Assembly (NCBI RefSeq): GCF_004795895.1
Contig: NZ_CP039250.1
Location: 1,736,001-1,800,000, forward strand
From: Sphingopyxis sp. PAMC25046
GTDB taxonomy: Bacteria > Pseudomonadota > Alphaproteobacteria > Sphingomonadales > Sphingomonadaceae
Reading direction: 5' to 3'
Length of the DNA stretch: 64,000 bases
Position numbers and translations under genes: made by a program. Of the stretch, positions 47,587-56,156 are shown piece after piece (the stretch's first letter is position 1; every line of letters starts with the position of its first letter). The notes beneath the pieces were generated by a model. The model ran no database searches. It worked only from the letters and a program-made list of their open reading frames with translations, and had not been told where the DNA came from.

Positions 47587-48810
47587 ATGAAAAAGCTTAC
47601 GGCTTTGGCGGTCAAGGCAGCATTGGCGAATCCCGGCACGTATCAGGACGGCGACGGGCTGTTTCTGAAGGTCGATAAGCGGGGAGGGGCCTCTTGGCTT
47701 CTTAGGCTGCAACGTGACGGCAAACGCCAGGATATCGGCTTGGGCAGCGCCAAGCTGCTTCCTCTTGCGGAGGCGCGTGAGAAAGCCAATGAACTTCGCA
47801 AGGCGGTCAAGATCGAGGGTCGCGATGTGTTGGCGGAAAGGAAGGACGAAGCCGCCGCCAAGGTGACATTCCGGGAAGCGGCCCGCCAATATCATAGCGA
47901 GAATGCGGCAGGCTGGAAAAGCGTCATCTATGCCCGCCAATGGCTTGCGGCCCTCGAGAGCCATGCTTTCCCGAAATTGGGCGACCTTCCGACCGGGAGA
48001 ATCTCCGCGGCGGACATCATCGATGTGCTGTTGCCGATATGGCAGGAGATTCCCGAAACGGCGCGTCAGGTTCGCAACCGAATCTGCGTCGTCCTGGATT
48101 ATGCCCACGCGAAAGGCTGGCGCTCCAGCGAAGCCCCGTCGGGCAACGGCAGCTTGAAAGCCGGGCGCGGATTGCCCCGCCAAGTCAAATCGCGCGAGAA
48201 TCGCAAGGCGATGCCTTACAGCGCGCTGCCCGACTTCATGGTCGCCTTGCGTCGAAAGCCAGCATTCGGGCGGCTGGCGCTCGAACTGCTCATCCTTACA
48301 GGCGTGCGCAGCCAGGAGGTTCGGCTCGCGACATGGGATGAGTTTGATTTCGAAGGGCGCCTCTGGGCCATTCCGGCCGACCATATGAAGCGGGGCAAGG
48401 CGCACATGGTGCCGCTATCCGACGCGGCTCTGGCGGTGCTCGCCAAAGCGAATGCCTTCCGGCTTCCCGATACCGATGTCGTTTTTCCGGGCGTGGCCGG
48501 AAAGCCGATGTCGGACATGACGCTGCTCAAAGTGCTGCGCGACATGAAGGAGCCGTTCCATGTGCACGGCTTTCGTTCCACATTCACCGACTGGGCGGCC
48601 AATGAGGATTTTCCCGATGCCGTGGTGGAAGCGGCGCTGGCTCACAAGACACCCGACGCCGTGCAGGCGGCCTATCGGCGTACAACCTATCTTGGCACGC
48701 CGACCCAGCCGGGCGCGCGTGTCAGGCTGATGGAGGCGTGGGGAAGCTATTGTGCCGGAGGCGCTGCCGGGGCGGTGCTGCAAGACCCCGATGGACGCAG
48801 CCTCGATTAG
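47587..48810 (+). CDS. Tyrosine-type site-specific integrase (P4 type)
   Basis: 407 aa recombinase that inserts the element at tRNA-Tyr. It has the N-terminal DUF4102/Arm-binding region (LTALAVKAALANPGTYQDGD, LFLKVDKRGGASWLLR) and the catalytic core with Arg in TGVRSQEVR, H-x-x-R in HGFRSTFTDW, a His in ALAHKTPDAV and the nucleophile Tyr in QAAYRRTTYL. Intact. The ATG at 47587 is the P4-integrase start; an upstream start at 47560 is possible. Confidence 0.94.
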   Translation: MKKLTALAVKAALANPGTYQDGDGLFLKVDKRGGASWLLRLQRDGKRQDIGLGSAKLLPLAEAREKANELRKAVKIEGRDVLAERKDEAAAKVTFREAARQYHSENAAGWKSVIYARQWLAALESHAFPKLGDLPTGRISAADIIDVLLPIWQEIPETARQVRNRICVVLDYAHAKGWRSSEAPSGNGSLKAGRGLPRQVKSRENRKAMPYSALPDFMVALRRKPAFGRLALELLILTGVRSQEVRLATWDEFDFEGRLWAIPADHMKRGKAHMVPLSDAALAVLAKANAFRLPDTDVVFPGVAGKPMSDMTLLKVLRDMKEPFHVHGFRSTFTDWAANEDFPDAVVEAALAHKTPDAVQAAYRRTTYLGTPTQPGARVRLMEAWGSYCAGGAAGAVLQDPDGRSLD

Positions 48811-48877
48811 GCGTGCATCGGTGGCATCACACCGCAGCCAGAGGTCGCGCAACTACCGGTTTTGAAAGCGGCGGTGC

Positions 48878-49092
48878 TCAACTTCGCGGCGGAGCGTCGG
48901 CATTGCCCGCCCGCTCGCTGAACCGCTCGGCCATCCAGCTCTGAACCTCCGACCGCGCCATGCGACGCATCGGCGTGTGAGCTGAAGCTGACGGGGAAAG
49001 CTGCCGTCGCTGATTTGCCGGTAGAGCGTCGCGCGGCTGAGGCCGGTCCGGTCAAGCACGCTTTGCATTCGCAGAAATCGTTCGGGTTCCAT
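48878..49092 (-). pseudogene. AlpA family regulator/excisionase, frameshifted
   Basis: From the ATG at 49092 the frame reads MEPERFLRMQSVLDRTG then LSRATLYRQISDGSFPRQLQ, a typical AlpA winged HTH. After TRRCVAW the expected E/S-x-V-x-x-W-M-A-E-R continues only in the next frame (ARSEVQSWMAERFSERAG, stop at 48878). One missing G near 48958 (TGGCGCGG for TGGGCGCGG) explains the shift. Read straight, the ORF continues to 48853 with an unrelated tail. Confidence 0.75.
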
Positions 49093-49270
49093 GACATATC
49101 CTGTCTTCGCTTTGACGCTCCCCAATCCGATCTGGATGTGCATGATCCGCCCATCAAGCCTCGGGAGCCGGTTATGGGCGGGCGTGCAGCGATGCTTCGT
49201 CCTGTCGCCGGCGGGTGCTGCAGGCCGTTCCGCCATGCGACATCGTGCACGACCCTGCCGGCGCGTACCG

Positions 49271-49711
49271 TCAATCGAACCATGGACCGCTGAGCGGCGC
49301 GGCAAGATAGCGGCGCGCGGCGCGCACGAGCCTTTGCACCCTCAGGCGATAGGAGGCGCTTTCGATCCGCCATCGCTCGGGGGCTATGGCATGCCGGAAC
49401 AGCGCGCGCGCTATCGCCTGCTGAGGCGCGCCTTCAAGAAGTGCGTCTCCGACGCGCAGTTCGAGGATCCACTGCGCCGCGCGCCGCTCGCGGGGCAAAA
49501 GCGATGCGGGCAGCCGCCCTTTCCGGGCGAGGAGGACGAACTGCCGGAGCGCCTCGAGATTCGGTATTGCCGATGCGAGACCCGTCACGCGATGCTCGAC
49601 CAGGGTCGGCCCGCCAAGCAGCGTGCCGTCGTGAAGGTCGAGGCGAACCGCCCAGTGCCCGTCGCTGAGCAGCCAATGTTCCACATGCGCCGCATCAACC
49701 TCGACCGGCAT
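49271..49711 (-). CDS. DUF2285 domain protein
   Basis: 146 aa. Matches DUF2285 of alphaproteobacterial integrative elements: D-G-T-L-L-G-G-P-T-L-V-E-H-R-V-T-G-L-A, then the positively charged P-R-E-R-R-A-A-Q-W-I-L-E-L-R-V-G-D-A-L-L-E-G-A-P-Q-Q-A-I-A helix, and a C-terminal S-Y-R-L-R-V-Q-R-L-V-R-A-A-R-R. The family is thought to be DNA-binding; function unknown. It lies opposite the DUF2274 gene. The upstream open frame (PQYDIAM) suggests the start may lie slightly farther out. Confidence 0.75.
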   Translation of the reverse strand: MPVEVDAAHVEHWLLSDGHWAVRLDLHDGTLLGGPTLVEHRVTGLASAIPNLEALRQFVLLARKGRLPASLLPRERRAAQWILELRVGDALLEGAPQQAIARALFRHAIAPERWRIESASYRLRVQRLVRAARRYLAAPLSGPWFD

Positions 49712-49755
49712 AGCGATATCATATTGCGGCCCTGGCAGGCGCGGGGAGGCTGACG

Positions 49756-49986
49756 ATGGCCGGTATCAGCCTCAGGCAATTGCCCGATCGAACACCGGTC
49801 AAGCTCGCGATCAACCTCATGCCTGACCTCCACGCGACGATCGGCGAATATGCCGCTTTCTATCACGAGCAATATGGCCGCGAAGAATCCGTCGCCGACC
49901 TGATCCCCGCGATGCTAGCGGCCTTTCTCGACAATGACCGGGTATTCCAGCGGTTGCGCCGAGAACGGAGAGGAACGGGGGGATGA
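49756..49986 (+). CDS. DUF2274 family protein
   Basis: 76 aa, DUF2274: L-P-D-R-T-P-V-K-L-A-I-N-L near the start and S-V-A-D-L-I-P-A-M-L-A-A-F-L near the end. In conjugative elements it usually follows trbI; here no trb gene remains. Its stop overlaps the start of the next gene (ATGA). Confidence 0.8.
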   Translation: MAGISLRQLPDRTPVKLAINLMPDLHATIGEYAAFYHEQYGREESVADLIPAMLAAFLDNDRVFQRLRRERRGTGG

Positions 49987-50672
49987 TGATCGCCTATGCT
50001 TCGCGCACCTGTACGCGCCGCAACCTCGATGCCCTGCGCCGTGCCGGGTGGAGGCTGATGGTGTCGGCCCGCGGCGCGCTGCGGACGGAAGGATTCCGCT
50101 ATGCCCTCGACAATGGCGCATGGACTTCGTTCCAGCGCGGCGAGCCGTTTGACGAAGCCGCGTTCGAGCGCGCTATTGCCCGGCTCGGCGCCGATGCGGA
50201 TTGGATCGTCGTGCCCGACATCGTCATGGGCGGCATGGCATCGCTGAAATTTTCGCGGACCTGGCTCGCCCGGCTCCGCAATCGTCGTTCCCTTGCCAAG
50301 GCGCGCTTCATGGTCGCTGTCCAGAACGGCATCATGCCCGCGCATGTCCGCGATCTGGTGGGGCCGCGCGTCGGGGTCTTCGTCGGCGGCGATACCGAGT
50401 GGAAGCTGGCGACGATGGCGGGTTGGGCACGGTTCGCACGCGCGCGCGGCGCAATATGTCATGTCGGCCGGGTCAACAGTGCGCGGCGCATCCGGCTTTG
50501 CGCGGCGGCCGGCGCCCACAGCTTCGACGGATCGGGCGTGTCGCGGTTTGCCGAGGCGCTACCGCCGCTCGATCTCGCGAGGCGGCAGGCCGATTTCGAA
50601 GGTTGGCTCTCGCGAGACGAAATCGCGAGTCTTGCTCCCGGTTCCTCGATGCCGAAACGATGCAGGGAATGA
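49983..50672 (+). CDS. TGT/DpdA-like protein (TIM-barrel transglycosylase-like)
   Basis: 229 aa cytoplasmic protein. The run VVPDIVMGG, FVGGDTEWKLATM and HVGRVNSARRIRLCAAAGAH followed by SFDGSG resembles the small phage and island proteins related to tRNA-guanine transglycosylase and to DpdA, which inserts 7-deazaguanine into DNA. The TGT zinc motif (C-x-C-x2-C...H) is absent. No preQ0 synthesis or other dpd genes occur nearby, so the role in this element is unclear. Two tandem ATG codons (49983, 49986); the first overlaps the DUF2274 stop. Confidence 0.55.
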   Translation: MMIAYASRTCTRRNLDALRRAGWRLMVSARGALRTEGFRYALDNGAWTSFQRGEPFDEAAFERAIARLGADADWIVVPDIVMGGMASLKFSRTWLARLRNRRSLAKARFMVAVQNGIMPAHVRDLVGPRVGVFVGGDTEWKLATMAGWARFARARGAICHVGRVNSARRIRLCAAAGAHSFDGSGVSRFAEALPPLDLARRQADFEGWLSRDEIASLAPGSSMPKRCRE

Positions 50673-50714
50673 GCATCGAGGAGCGCGAGCGAACTGCGTT
50701 GGTAGCGCAAGATC

Positions 50715-50884
50715 TTGCCGGCCGAGCCGCTCAGCTTACGCATCGCCGATGCTATGAAGTTCACCGGCATTCCGTACTCGACCCTTTATGAGCTGATCGG
50801 GCAAGTACCATCGACACCGTCAGGATCGGCCGATCGACCTTCATTCTCCACGCGAGCTTGAAGCGTCTCTTCGAGAAAAGTTGA
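50715..50884 (+). pseudogene. Small HTH (excisionase/AlpA-like) gene, frameshifted
   Basis: From a TTG at 50715 the frame reads LPAEPLSLRIADAMKFTGIP then YSTLYELIGQ, an MerR/excisionase-like helix-turn-helix. The expected continuation T-I-D-T-V-R-I-G-R-S-T-F-I-L-H-A-S-L-K-R is found only in the next frame, with stop at 50884. A single-base loss near 50801 explains it. Second such lesion in this element after alpA. Confidence 0.6.
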
Positions 50885-50906
50885 ACCGCCCGGCTGTTCT
50901 TTGATC

Positions 50907-51674
50907 TCACGCGGCCGATGTCGTCCCGGGAATTCCGGCCATCTCGGCGGGCGTAGGAACCGGCTCGTTTCGGTCCTTGCGTTCCGAATAGCGGTCGACG
51001 AGTTGGTCGGCGTGGCCGCGCGTGAGCACGGTGAACCGCACGAGTTCCTCGGCGACGTCGACGATCCGGTCATAGTAACTCGACGGCAGCATGCGGCCCG
51101 CTTCGTCGAACTCCTGCCAGGCCTTGGCGACGCTCGACTGGTTGGGAATGGTAATCATCCGCATCCAGCGGCCAAGGATACGCAGCGTGTTGACGCTGTT
51201 GAACGACTGCGACCCCGCCGACACCTGCATCACCGCGAGCGTGCGACCCTGCGTCGGACGGAGGCCCTTGTAAGCGAGCGGAAGATGGTCGACCTGCGCC
51301 TTCATGATGCCGGTGATCTGGCCATGCCGCTCGGGGCTGCACCAGACCTGGCCTTCGGACCAGATGGAATGCTGCCTCAGCTCCTCAACCGCCGGATGAT
51401 CGTCGTCGGCGATCTGGTCGGGCAAGGGGAGGTCGGAGGGATCGAAGATGCGCGTCTCGCAGCCGAAGAGCTGGAGCAGGCGTGCCGTCTCCTCGACGAC
51501 GAGCCGCGAATATGAGCGTTCGCGCAACGAGCCGTAGAGCAGCAGGATGCGCGGCGCCGGATCGAGCGGTCCGAGGCCGAGCGCCGGCTGCGCGCGAAGA
51601 AATTCCGGGCTGAGCGCCGGGAGATGGTCCGGGTCTGAGAGTGTCCGAAGGCGGCTGTGGGCTTGTTCTGTCAT
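50907..51674 (-). CDS. arsH: ArsH, NADPH-dependent FMN reductase / organoarsenical oxidase
   Basis: 255 aa flavodoxin-like protein. The FMN-binding loop is [16 protein letters not shown]; further family marks are [20 protein letters not shown] and [20 protein letters not shown]. ArsH oxidises trivalent organoarsenicals such as methylarsenite and reduces oxidants. Last gene of the minus-strand ars operon, six bases after acr3. Confidence 0.95.
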   Translation of the reverse strand: MTEQAHSRLRTLSDPDHLPALSPEFLRAQPALGLGPLDPAPRILLLYGSLRERSYSRLVVEETARLLQLFGCETRIFDPSDLPLPDQIADDDHPAVEELRQHSIWSEGQVWCSPERHGQITGIMKAQVDHLPLAYKGLRPTQGRTLAVMQVSAGSQSFNSVNTLRILGRWMRMITIPNQSSVAKAWQEFDEAGRMLPSSYYDRIVDVAEELVRFTVLTRGHADQLVDRYSERKDRNEPVPTPAEMAGIPGTTSAA

Positions 51675-51679
51675 GATAC

Positions 51680-52747
51680 TCAGGCTTGTGAAGGCGTGGT
51701 GGCGGGGAACCAGCGGCGTCCGAGGCGGAATGCGACGCCGACGAGCAGGATGAGGACGGGCACTTCGACGAGCGGGCCGATGACGGCAGCGAAGGCGACC
51801 GGCGAGGCAAGGCCGAAGGCCGCGATCGCGACAGCAATCGCGAGCTCGAAATTATTGCCTGCGGCGGTGAAGGCGACCGCGGTGGTGCGCGGATAGTCCG
51901 CCTCGATGAGCTTGCCCATCCAGAAGCTGATGAGGAATTGCACGATGAAATAGATGGTGAGCGGGATTGCGATCCGGACAACGTCGCCGGGGATGGTGAC
52001 GATCTCGCCGCCCTTGAGGCTGAACATCGCGACGATCGTGAACAGCAGCGCGACGAGCGTGATCGGGCCGATCCTGGGCAGGAAGCGCGTCTCGTACCAC
52101 TCGTCACCCTTCGCCTTCGCGAGGATGCGGCGCGTCAGATATCCGGCGAAGAAGGGAATGCCGAGATAGATGAGAACCGCTTCGGCGATGGTCCAGAAGC
52201 TCACGTCGATGACGCTGCCTTCAAGCCCGAACAGCGGCGGCAGGATGGTGAGGAAGAACCAGGCGTAGACGCTGAAGAAGAGAATCTGGAAGATCGAGTT
52301 GAAGGCGACGAGCGCCGCGACATATTGATTGTCGCCCTTGGCGAGCTGGTTCCAGACAATGACCATCGCGATGCAGCGCGCGAGACCGATCAGGATCAGG
52401 CCGGTCATATATTCGGGCCTGTCCGAGAGGAAAATGACCGCGAGCGCGAACATCAGCACCGGCCCTATGATCCAGTTCTGGATCAGCGAGATAGCGAGAA
52501 CGCGCTTGTCCTCGAAGACGCGTGGAAGCTCATCGTAACGCACGCGCGCGAGCGGCGGATACATCATCAGGATGAGGCCGATCGCGATCGGGATGTTCGT
52601 CGTGCCAACCGACATGGCGTCAATCGCGGCGGGCAGCCCCTTGAAGACCGACCCCAGCAACACGCCCAGCCCCATCGCGAGGAAAATCCAGAGCGTCAGA
52701 TAGCGGTCGAGGAACGACAGGCGTTCGGGCTTGGTGGCAATGGTCAT
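51680..52747 (-). CDS. acr3: Acr3-type arsenite efflux permease
   Basis: 355 aa inner-membrane arsenite/H+ antiporter with about ten hydrophobic segments. Acr3 features include [39 protein letters not shown] (conserved Cys of the pore) and [20 protein letters not shown]. The ATG at 52747 starts [11 protein letters not shown]; a longer reading overlaps arsC. Belongs to the Acr3 rather than ArsB family. Confidence 0.96.
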   Translation of the reverse strand: MTIATKPERLSFLDRYLTLWIFLAMGLGVLLGSVFKGLPAAIDAMSVGTTNIPIAIGLILMMYPPLARVRYDELPRVFEDKRVLAISLIQNWIIGPVLMFALAVIFLSDRPEYMTGLILIGLARCIAMVIVWNQLAKGDNQYVAALVAFNSIFQILFFSVYAWFFLTILPPLFGLEGSVIDVSFWTIAEAVLIYLGIPFFAGYLTRRILAKAKGDEWYETRFLPRIGPITLVALLFTIVAMFSLKGGEIVTIPGDVVRIAIPLTIYFIVQFLISFWMGKLIEADYPRTTAVAFTAAGNNFELAIAVAIAAFGLASPVAFAAVIGPLVEVPVLILLVGVAFRLGRRWFPATTPSQA

Positions 52748-52757
52748 GATATTTTCG

Positions 52758-53186
52758 TCAGGCCTGAACGCGATTGCCGGCCGCATCGACCACCTGTTCG
52801 CCATCTTCCTTGGTGAAGGCGCCAAGCTGCCGTGCGGGCAGGATATCGAGGACGGCTTCGGAGGGACGGCAGAGCTTGACTCCGCGCGGCGAGACGACGA
52901 GCGGGCGGTTGATGAGGATCGGATGCGCCATCATTGCATCGACGAGTGCGCGGTCGGTAAGGCTTTCGTCGCCGAGACCGAGCTCCGCATAGGGCGTGCC
53001 TTTCTCGCGCAGCAGCTCTCGCGGGGAGATACCGGCGCGCTCGATCAATTGCTCCAGCAAGGCACGCGAAGGCGGTGTCTTCAGATATTCGATGACGTGC
53101 GGCTCGATCCCGGCATTGCGGATCAGCGCGAGCGTGTTGCGCGAGGTGCCGCACTCGGGGTTGTGATAGACGATGATGTCGGTCAA
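52758..53186 (-). CDS. arsC: Arsenate reductase, glutaredoxin-dependent type
   Basis: 142 aa; reduces arsenate to arsenite. The active Cys is C12 in [11 protein letters not shown], with R in [19 protein letters not shown]. Start is a TTG at 53186 ([11 protein letters not shown]), with AAGGA eight bases upstream; a longer reading from 53213 overlaps arsR and is rejected. Confidence 0.94.
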   Translation of the reverse strand: MTDIIVYHNPECGTSRNTLALIRNAGIEPHVIEYLKTPPSRALLEQLIERAGISPRELLREKGTPYAELGLGDESLTDRALVDAMMAHPILINRPLVVSPRGVKLCRPSEAVLDILPARQLGAFTKEDGEQVVDAAGNRVQA

Positions 53187-53199
53187 GGGGCGGGTTCCT

Positions 53200-53529
53200 T
53201 CAGCAGCAAGCAAGCTCAGCGAGCAGCGGCTCGCACAGTTCGGCTCTTCCTTGGCAGCAGTCCTTGGCGAGAAAGAGCATCAGCTCGCGGAGCGTGTCGA
53301 TATCGGCTCGCTGGATTTGCTGCCGGCCTTGTTTCTGGGATTTTACGAGGCCTGCCTTGGCCAGCACCGCGAGATGGGTCGAGAAGGTGCTTTGTGTGAG
53401 ACCCGATGCGTCAACAAGCTCACCAGTCGACAGGCCTTCGGGTTCATGCCGGACGAGCAGGCGGAAGGCTTCGAGACGCGTCGGATGGGCAAGGGCGGCG
53501 AGAGCGGGAAGCGCGGAGTCTATTTTCAT
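53200..53529 (-). CDS. arsR: ArsR family arsenic-responsive repressor
   Basis: 109 aa winged-HTH repressor. The recognition helix is in ASGLTQSTFSTHLAVLAKAG. Arsenite-sensing cysteines are in the C-terminal part (C91, C92, C99 and the terminal C108, C109), as in alphaproteobacterial ArsR proteins whose As(III) site lies there rather than in the alpha3 CVCDL motif, which is absent. It starts the operon and apparently has no 5' leader. Confidence 0.93.
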   Translation of the reverse strand: MKIDSALPALAALAHPTRLEAFRLLVRHEPEGLSTGELVDASGLTQSTFSTHLAVLAKAGLVKSQKQGRQQIQRADIDTLRELMLFLAKDCCQGRAELCEPLLAELACC

Positions 53530-53564
53530 GCATCGGAATTATTCGATGCGTCATGCCTTGTCAA
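53530..53564 (-). promoter_or_regulatory. arsR promoter with overlapping operator palindrome
   Basis: On the minus strand TTGACA (53564-53559), a 16-base spacer and ATAATT (53542-53537) place the transcription start at or next to the arsR ATG (53529). A palindrome with arms GCATCG/CGATGC (53530-53549) covers the -10 element and is the likely ArsR site. No Shine-Dalgarno sequence lies before the ATG. Confidence 0.65.
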
Positions 53565-53722
53565 TTCTTATCGGGAAATTACGATGGATTGGTCCCGTAT
53601 CAGCTTATATCGATCGCTGGACAAAGGCTGACTGGCCGCTACCGGCCAGATTCGGCACACCCATCCTCCGGGTCTGTGCGAGCACGAAGCTCGCTCCGAA
53701 TTAGCTGGCTAGCCCTTGGGGG

Positions 53723-53818
53723 CTGCAGCGGTTCGGGAGCCAGGTGCATAGATGCCACGACAAACTCGCCGCCAACTACATGGCTGGCGTTTTCCTCGCC
53801 GCCATCATCTCTTTCTAG
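53723..53818 (+). pseudogene. C-terminal remnant of an IS5-like transposase
   Basis: The frame ending at 53818 reads HRCHDKLAANYMAGVFLAAI followed by ISF and a stop, matching the usual C-terminus of IS5-family DDE transposases (T-R-Y-D-K-L-A-x-N-F-L-A-x-x-x-L-A). Nothing of the catalytic domain remains. Confidence 0.5.
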
Positions 53819-54141
53819 TGCAATTGAGTCCGGAGCCTAATCGGCGCTAAGCGAAGATAATGTGGGGGGGTATGAACTGTTGATGAAACTATAAGCCATG
53901 ATAATTATTATGTAATATCTTGAGTTCGATACAAGCTCTGCAGCTTAATGCGACCGTCGAAACGGCGGGGGCCCGTCCGGGAACAAGGGTTTCGATCGTT
54001 CACGAAGGGCCGGTTGGTGTAAGCTGAAGCGGCACGGCCGACTAATAGGACCGGCCCGCCGCTCGCCATGTGATCCGGACGATAAGCTGCCGCCCCCGCA
54101 CCGAGCGGAAGCGGCAGATCCCCTTTTAATGGGTGTTCGTT
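53819..54141. other. Gene-free stretch with rRNA-like fragment and hairpin
   Basis: No convincing ORF. The first ~120 bases are AT-rich. Bases ~53990-54056 resemble the 3' end of 23S rRNA (GGCCGG ... GGTGTAAGC ... GACTAATAG). At 54087-54117 a stem (CTGCCGC/GCGGCAG with an inner CCGC/GCGG) lies just after the minus-strand repeat-protein gene and may end its transcript. Confidence 0.4.
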
Positions 54142-55479
54142 TTACTGCGGGCTGAGCCGCAGGCGAAGATTCAGGCGATCGATCCTCGATTGCAGCGCGG
54201 CTTCGTTGCGTGCCGACAGCCGATCCATCCGGTCATGCCGCATGGCCCGCTCGCTGGCGCGAATGGATCGCAGCTCGCGGGTGGCACTCATGGCCGTCCG
54301 ATTGTCGATCGTGCGCTCCGACCGGGCGGTGCGGACATATTGGTCGAGGTTGGCGAGCTGCGAGAGAATAGCGGGACGGTTCGTCCCATAGTCGCTGCCC
54401 ATGCCCTCGCGCCCGGTAGGAACCCAGCGCCCACGGGCGTCATAATAGCCGGTCGTCGCGCCGGCGTTCCATCGGCCGTTGCGATCATAATAGCCCGGAT
54501 GCGGATCGGCGACCCAATTGCCGTTTGCATCGCGGCGTCCGTTCGCAGCACCGGCAATCCAGCGACCGTTCATATCATAATGGCCGACGGTCACGCCCGC
54601 TACCCAGCGACCGCGCGGATCGTAATGCCCGCTCGCCGCACCGGATATCCAGCGATCATTGTCATCATAATAGCCCGCCGAGGAGGCCGGTATCCAGCGG
54701 TTCTGGCCGTCATAGCTGCCGCTCGCAGCGCCGTCCTCGCGCTGGGGGATCCAGTTGCGCCGCTCGTCGTAATAGCCGTTCGGGGTTCCGGTGACCCAGT
54801 TGTTGTCGCGGTCATAATAGCCGGTGGCCCGGCCGCGCGCGGTTGACGTCGCATGCCAGGCGCCGGTGGTGTCGTAATAGCCATAGGCATCGTCGCGGCG
54901 ATTTTGCGGTGCGGAGGCAGTCGTTCCGATCCAGCGTCCGCGATCGTCATACCGGCCACCGGCCGAGCCCGGCACCCAGGTGTCGTTACGGTCGTAGTAG
55001 CCATTCGCCGATGCCGGCACCCATTCGCCGCCCGATCGATAGTCGCCTTCGCCGCGACTGGACGCCGCATAAGTGACCCAGCGACCATCGCTGCCATATC
55101 GGCCGTTGGGCGGGCCATCGACCCATATGCCCTCGCGATTGTAATAGCCGCGGGCATCTGAGGAGTTGACGCCGGTGGCGTGCCAGCGATTCTGATCGTC
55201 GTAATAGCCGAAGGCGTCGCGGCAATCGCGCGTCGGCTTGGCGATCTGGTTGGCGATAACAGCTCCAGCGGCAGCGCCGACCACGGTGCCGATCGTCTTG
55301 TCTCCGCGTCCCGCGACGACGTTACCGAGCACGCCGCCGGCCGCCGCGCCACCGATGGTGGCGACGACGCGCGTCGAGCGCTGTTCTTCGCAGGTCGCCT
55401 GCGACTGCGTTCGTGCGCCGGCGACGGACGGAACAAGGGCGATGGCGGCGATATTCGCCGCGAGAATAAACCTGTACAT
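54142..55479 (-). CDS. Glycine-zipper protein with ~16 tandem GYYDxxGRW repeats
   Basis: 445 aa exported protein. After a signal peptide (SVAGA) a glycine-zipper 2TM region (ATIGGAAAGGVLGNVVAGRG ... GTVVGAAAGAVIANQIA) suggests outer-membrane insertion or surface tethering. Residues ~88-360 consist of about sixteen units of ~15 residues, consensus G-Y-Y-D-x-x-G-R-W-V-x-G-x-x-x, many ending in A-S, A-N or P-N. The last ~85 residues are Arg-rich helices (SARNEAALQSRIDRLNLRLR). No function is known to me for this architecture; a surface adhesin or sugar-binding repeat is possible. Confidence 0.8.
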   Translation of the reverse strand: MYRFILAANIAAIALVPSVAGARTQSQATCEEQRSTRVVATIGGAAAGGVLGNVVAGRGDKTIGTVVGAAAGAVIANQIAKPTRDCRDAFGYYDDQNRWHATGVNSSDARGYYNREGIWVDGPPNGRYGSDGRWVTYAASSRGEGDYRSGGEWVPASANGYYDRNDTWVPGSAGGRYDDRGRWIGTTASAPQNRRDDAYGYYDTTGAWHATSTARGRATGYYDRDNNWVTGTPNGYYDERRNWIPQREDGAASGSYDGQNRWIPASSAGYYDDNDRWISGAASGHYDPRGRWVAGVTVGHYDMNGRWIAGAANGRRDANGNWVADPHPGYYDRNGRWNAGATTGYYDARGRWVPTGREGMGSDYGTNRPAILSQLANLDQYVRTARSERTIDNRTAMSATRELRSIRASERAMRHDRMDRLSARNEAALQSRIDRLNLRLRLSPQ

Positions 55480-55811
55480 TTGGGGGCTCCTGGAACTGGC
55501 AAAATGCCGTTCGCTTTGAATGAACGCCCCGCGCCTGATTTTGTTCCTTAAGTTTCAGTTTTATGGAATAATATTCCTAAATATGGAAATAAGGCATCTT
55601 ATCATTATAAATTATCTGGATAATCTTGATTGAAGTTTATTTAGATTTTTTCAACGTAATGAGAATGCGGTCGGGAAATTTGACAAACGGTTCGCGCAAA
55701 GAAATCGCCTATCGCTTTATCTGAGGCATGAATTAGGAAAAGAATGACGCGCAATAGGGAGCGGAGCGCGCCTGGGGCGCACTTTCGACGCAAGTCGCCG
55801 GTCGTCGGCGA
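55480..55811. other. AT-rich intergenic region
   Basis: No gene seen. Bases 55550-55650 are strongly AT-rich for this genome (runs such as TTATCATTATAAATTATC) and probably hold the promoter of the repeat-protein gene. No repeats of the families seen elsewhere. Confidence 0.5.
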
Positions 55812-56156
55812 TCAGTGGCGCCCTGCGTTCCATATCGCCGTCAATTGGCGAATGACCCGCATGCGATGTTGATAGGTGCTATATCGTTTTCCCACGCGCC
55901 CATTGGCGAAGTCGTCGGCGAGTTTACGGGTCAACCAGTCTATTTCCGCTCTCTGCGTGTCGGAGTCGGTCACCGCCGTTTGGGGACCCGAGGCGCTGGG
56001 GTTTCGGCAGGGCGTGAACGCGGGGAAGTGACCGCCTTCATTTTCCCAACTCTCCACGGCGGATCGCCGGTCAGCCTCTGGTAGCAATGGAAACGCCATG
56101 GCATGCGGCGCGGTTACGGCCAGCTCAGGCTTCAAAACGTCTGATATGTTCGGCAT
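55812..56156 (-). CDS. Small hypothetical protein with WENEGG motif
   Basis: 114 aa, unrecognised. The ATG at 56156 has GGAG seven bases upstream; longer starts to 56240 lack one. Residues include ADRRSAVESWENEGGHF and a basic C-terminal helix (GKRYSTYQHRMRVIRQL). The W-E-N-E-G-G motif recurs as W-D-N-E-G-G in the protein encoded at 56645. Confidence 0.55.
   Translation of the reverse strand: MPNISDVLKPELAVTAPHAMAFPLLPEADRRSAVESWENEGGHFPAFTPCRNPSASGPQTAVTDSDTQRAEIDWLTRKLADDFANGRVGKRYSTYQHRMRVIRQLTAIWNAGRH

Larger units (their letters stand above)
47367..53818. mobile_element. Decayed integrative element at tRNA-Tyr with arsenic cargo (left part)
   Basis: The set integrase, alpA-like regulator, DUF2285, DUF2274, TGT/DpdA-like gene, HTH gene, ars operon and IS5-like fragment follows tRNA-Tyr directly. 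DUF2285 and DUF2274 proteins are typical of alphaproteobacterial conjugative elements, but no relaxase, coupling protein or Trb genes are present. No second copy of the tRNA 3' end was seen to 64000, so the right boundary is unknown; the end given is that of the last clear mobile gene. Confidence 0.6.
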
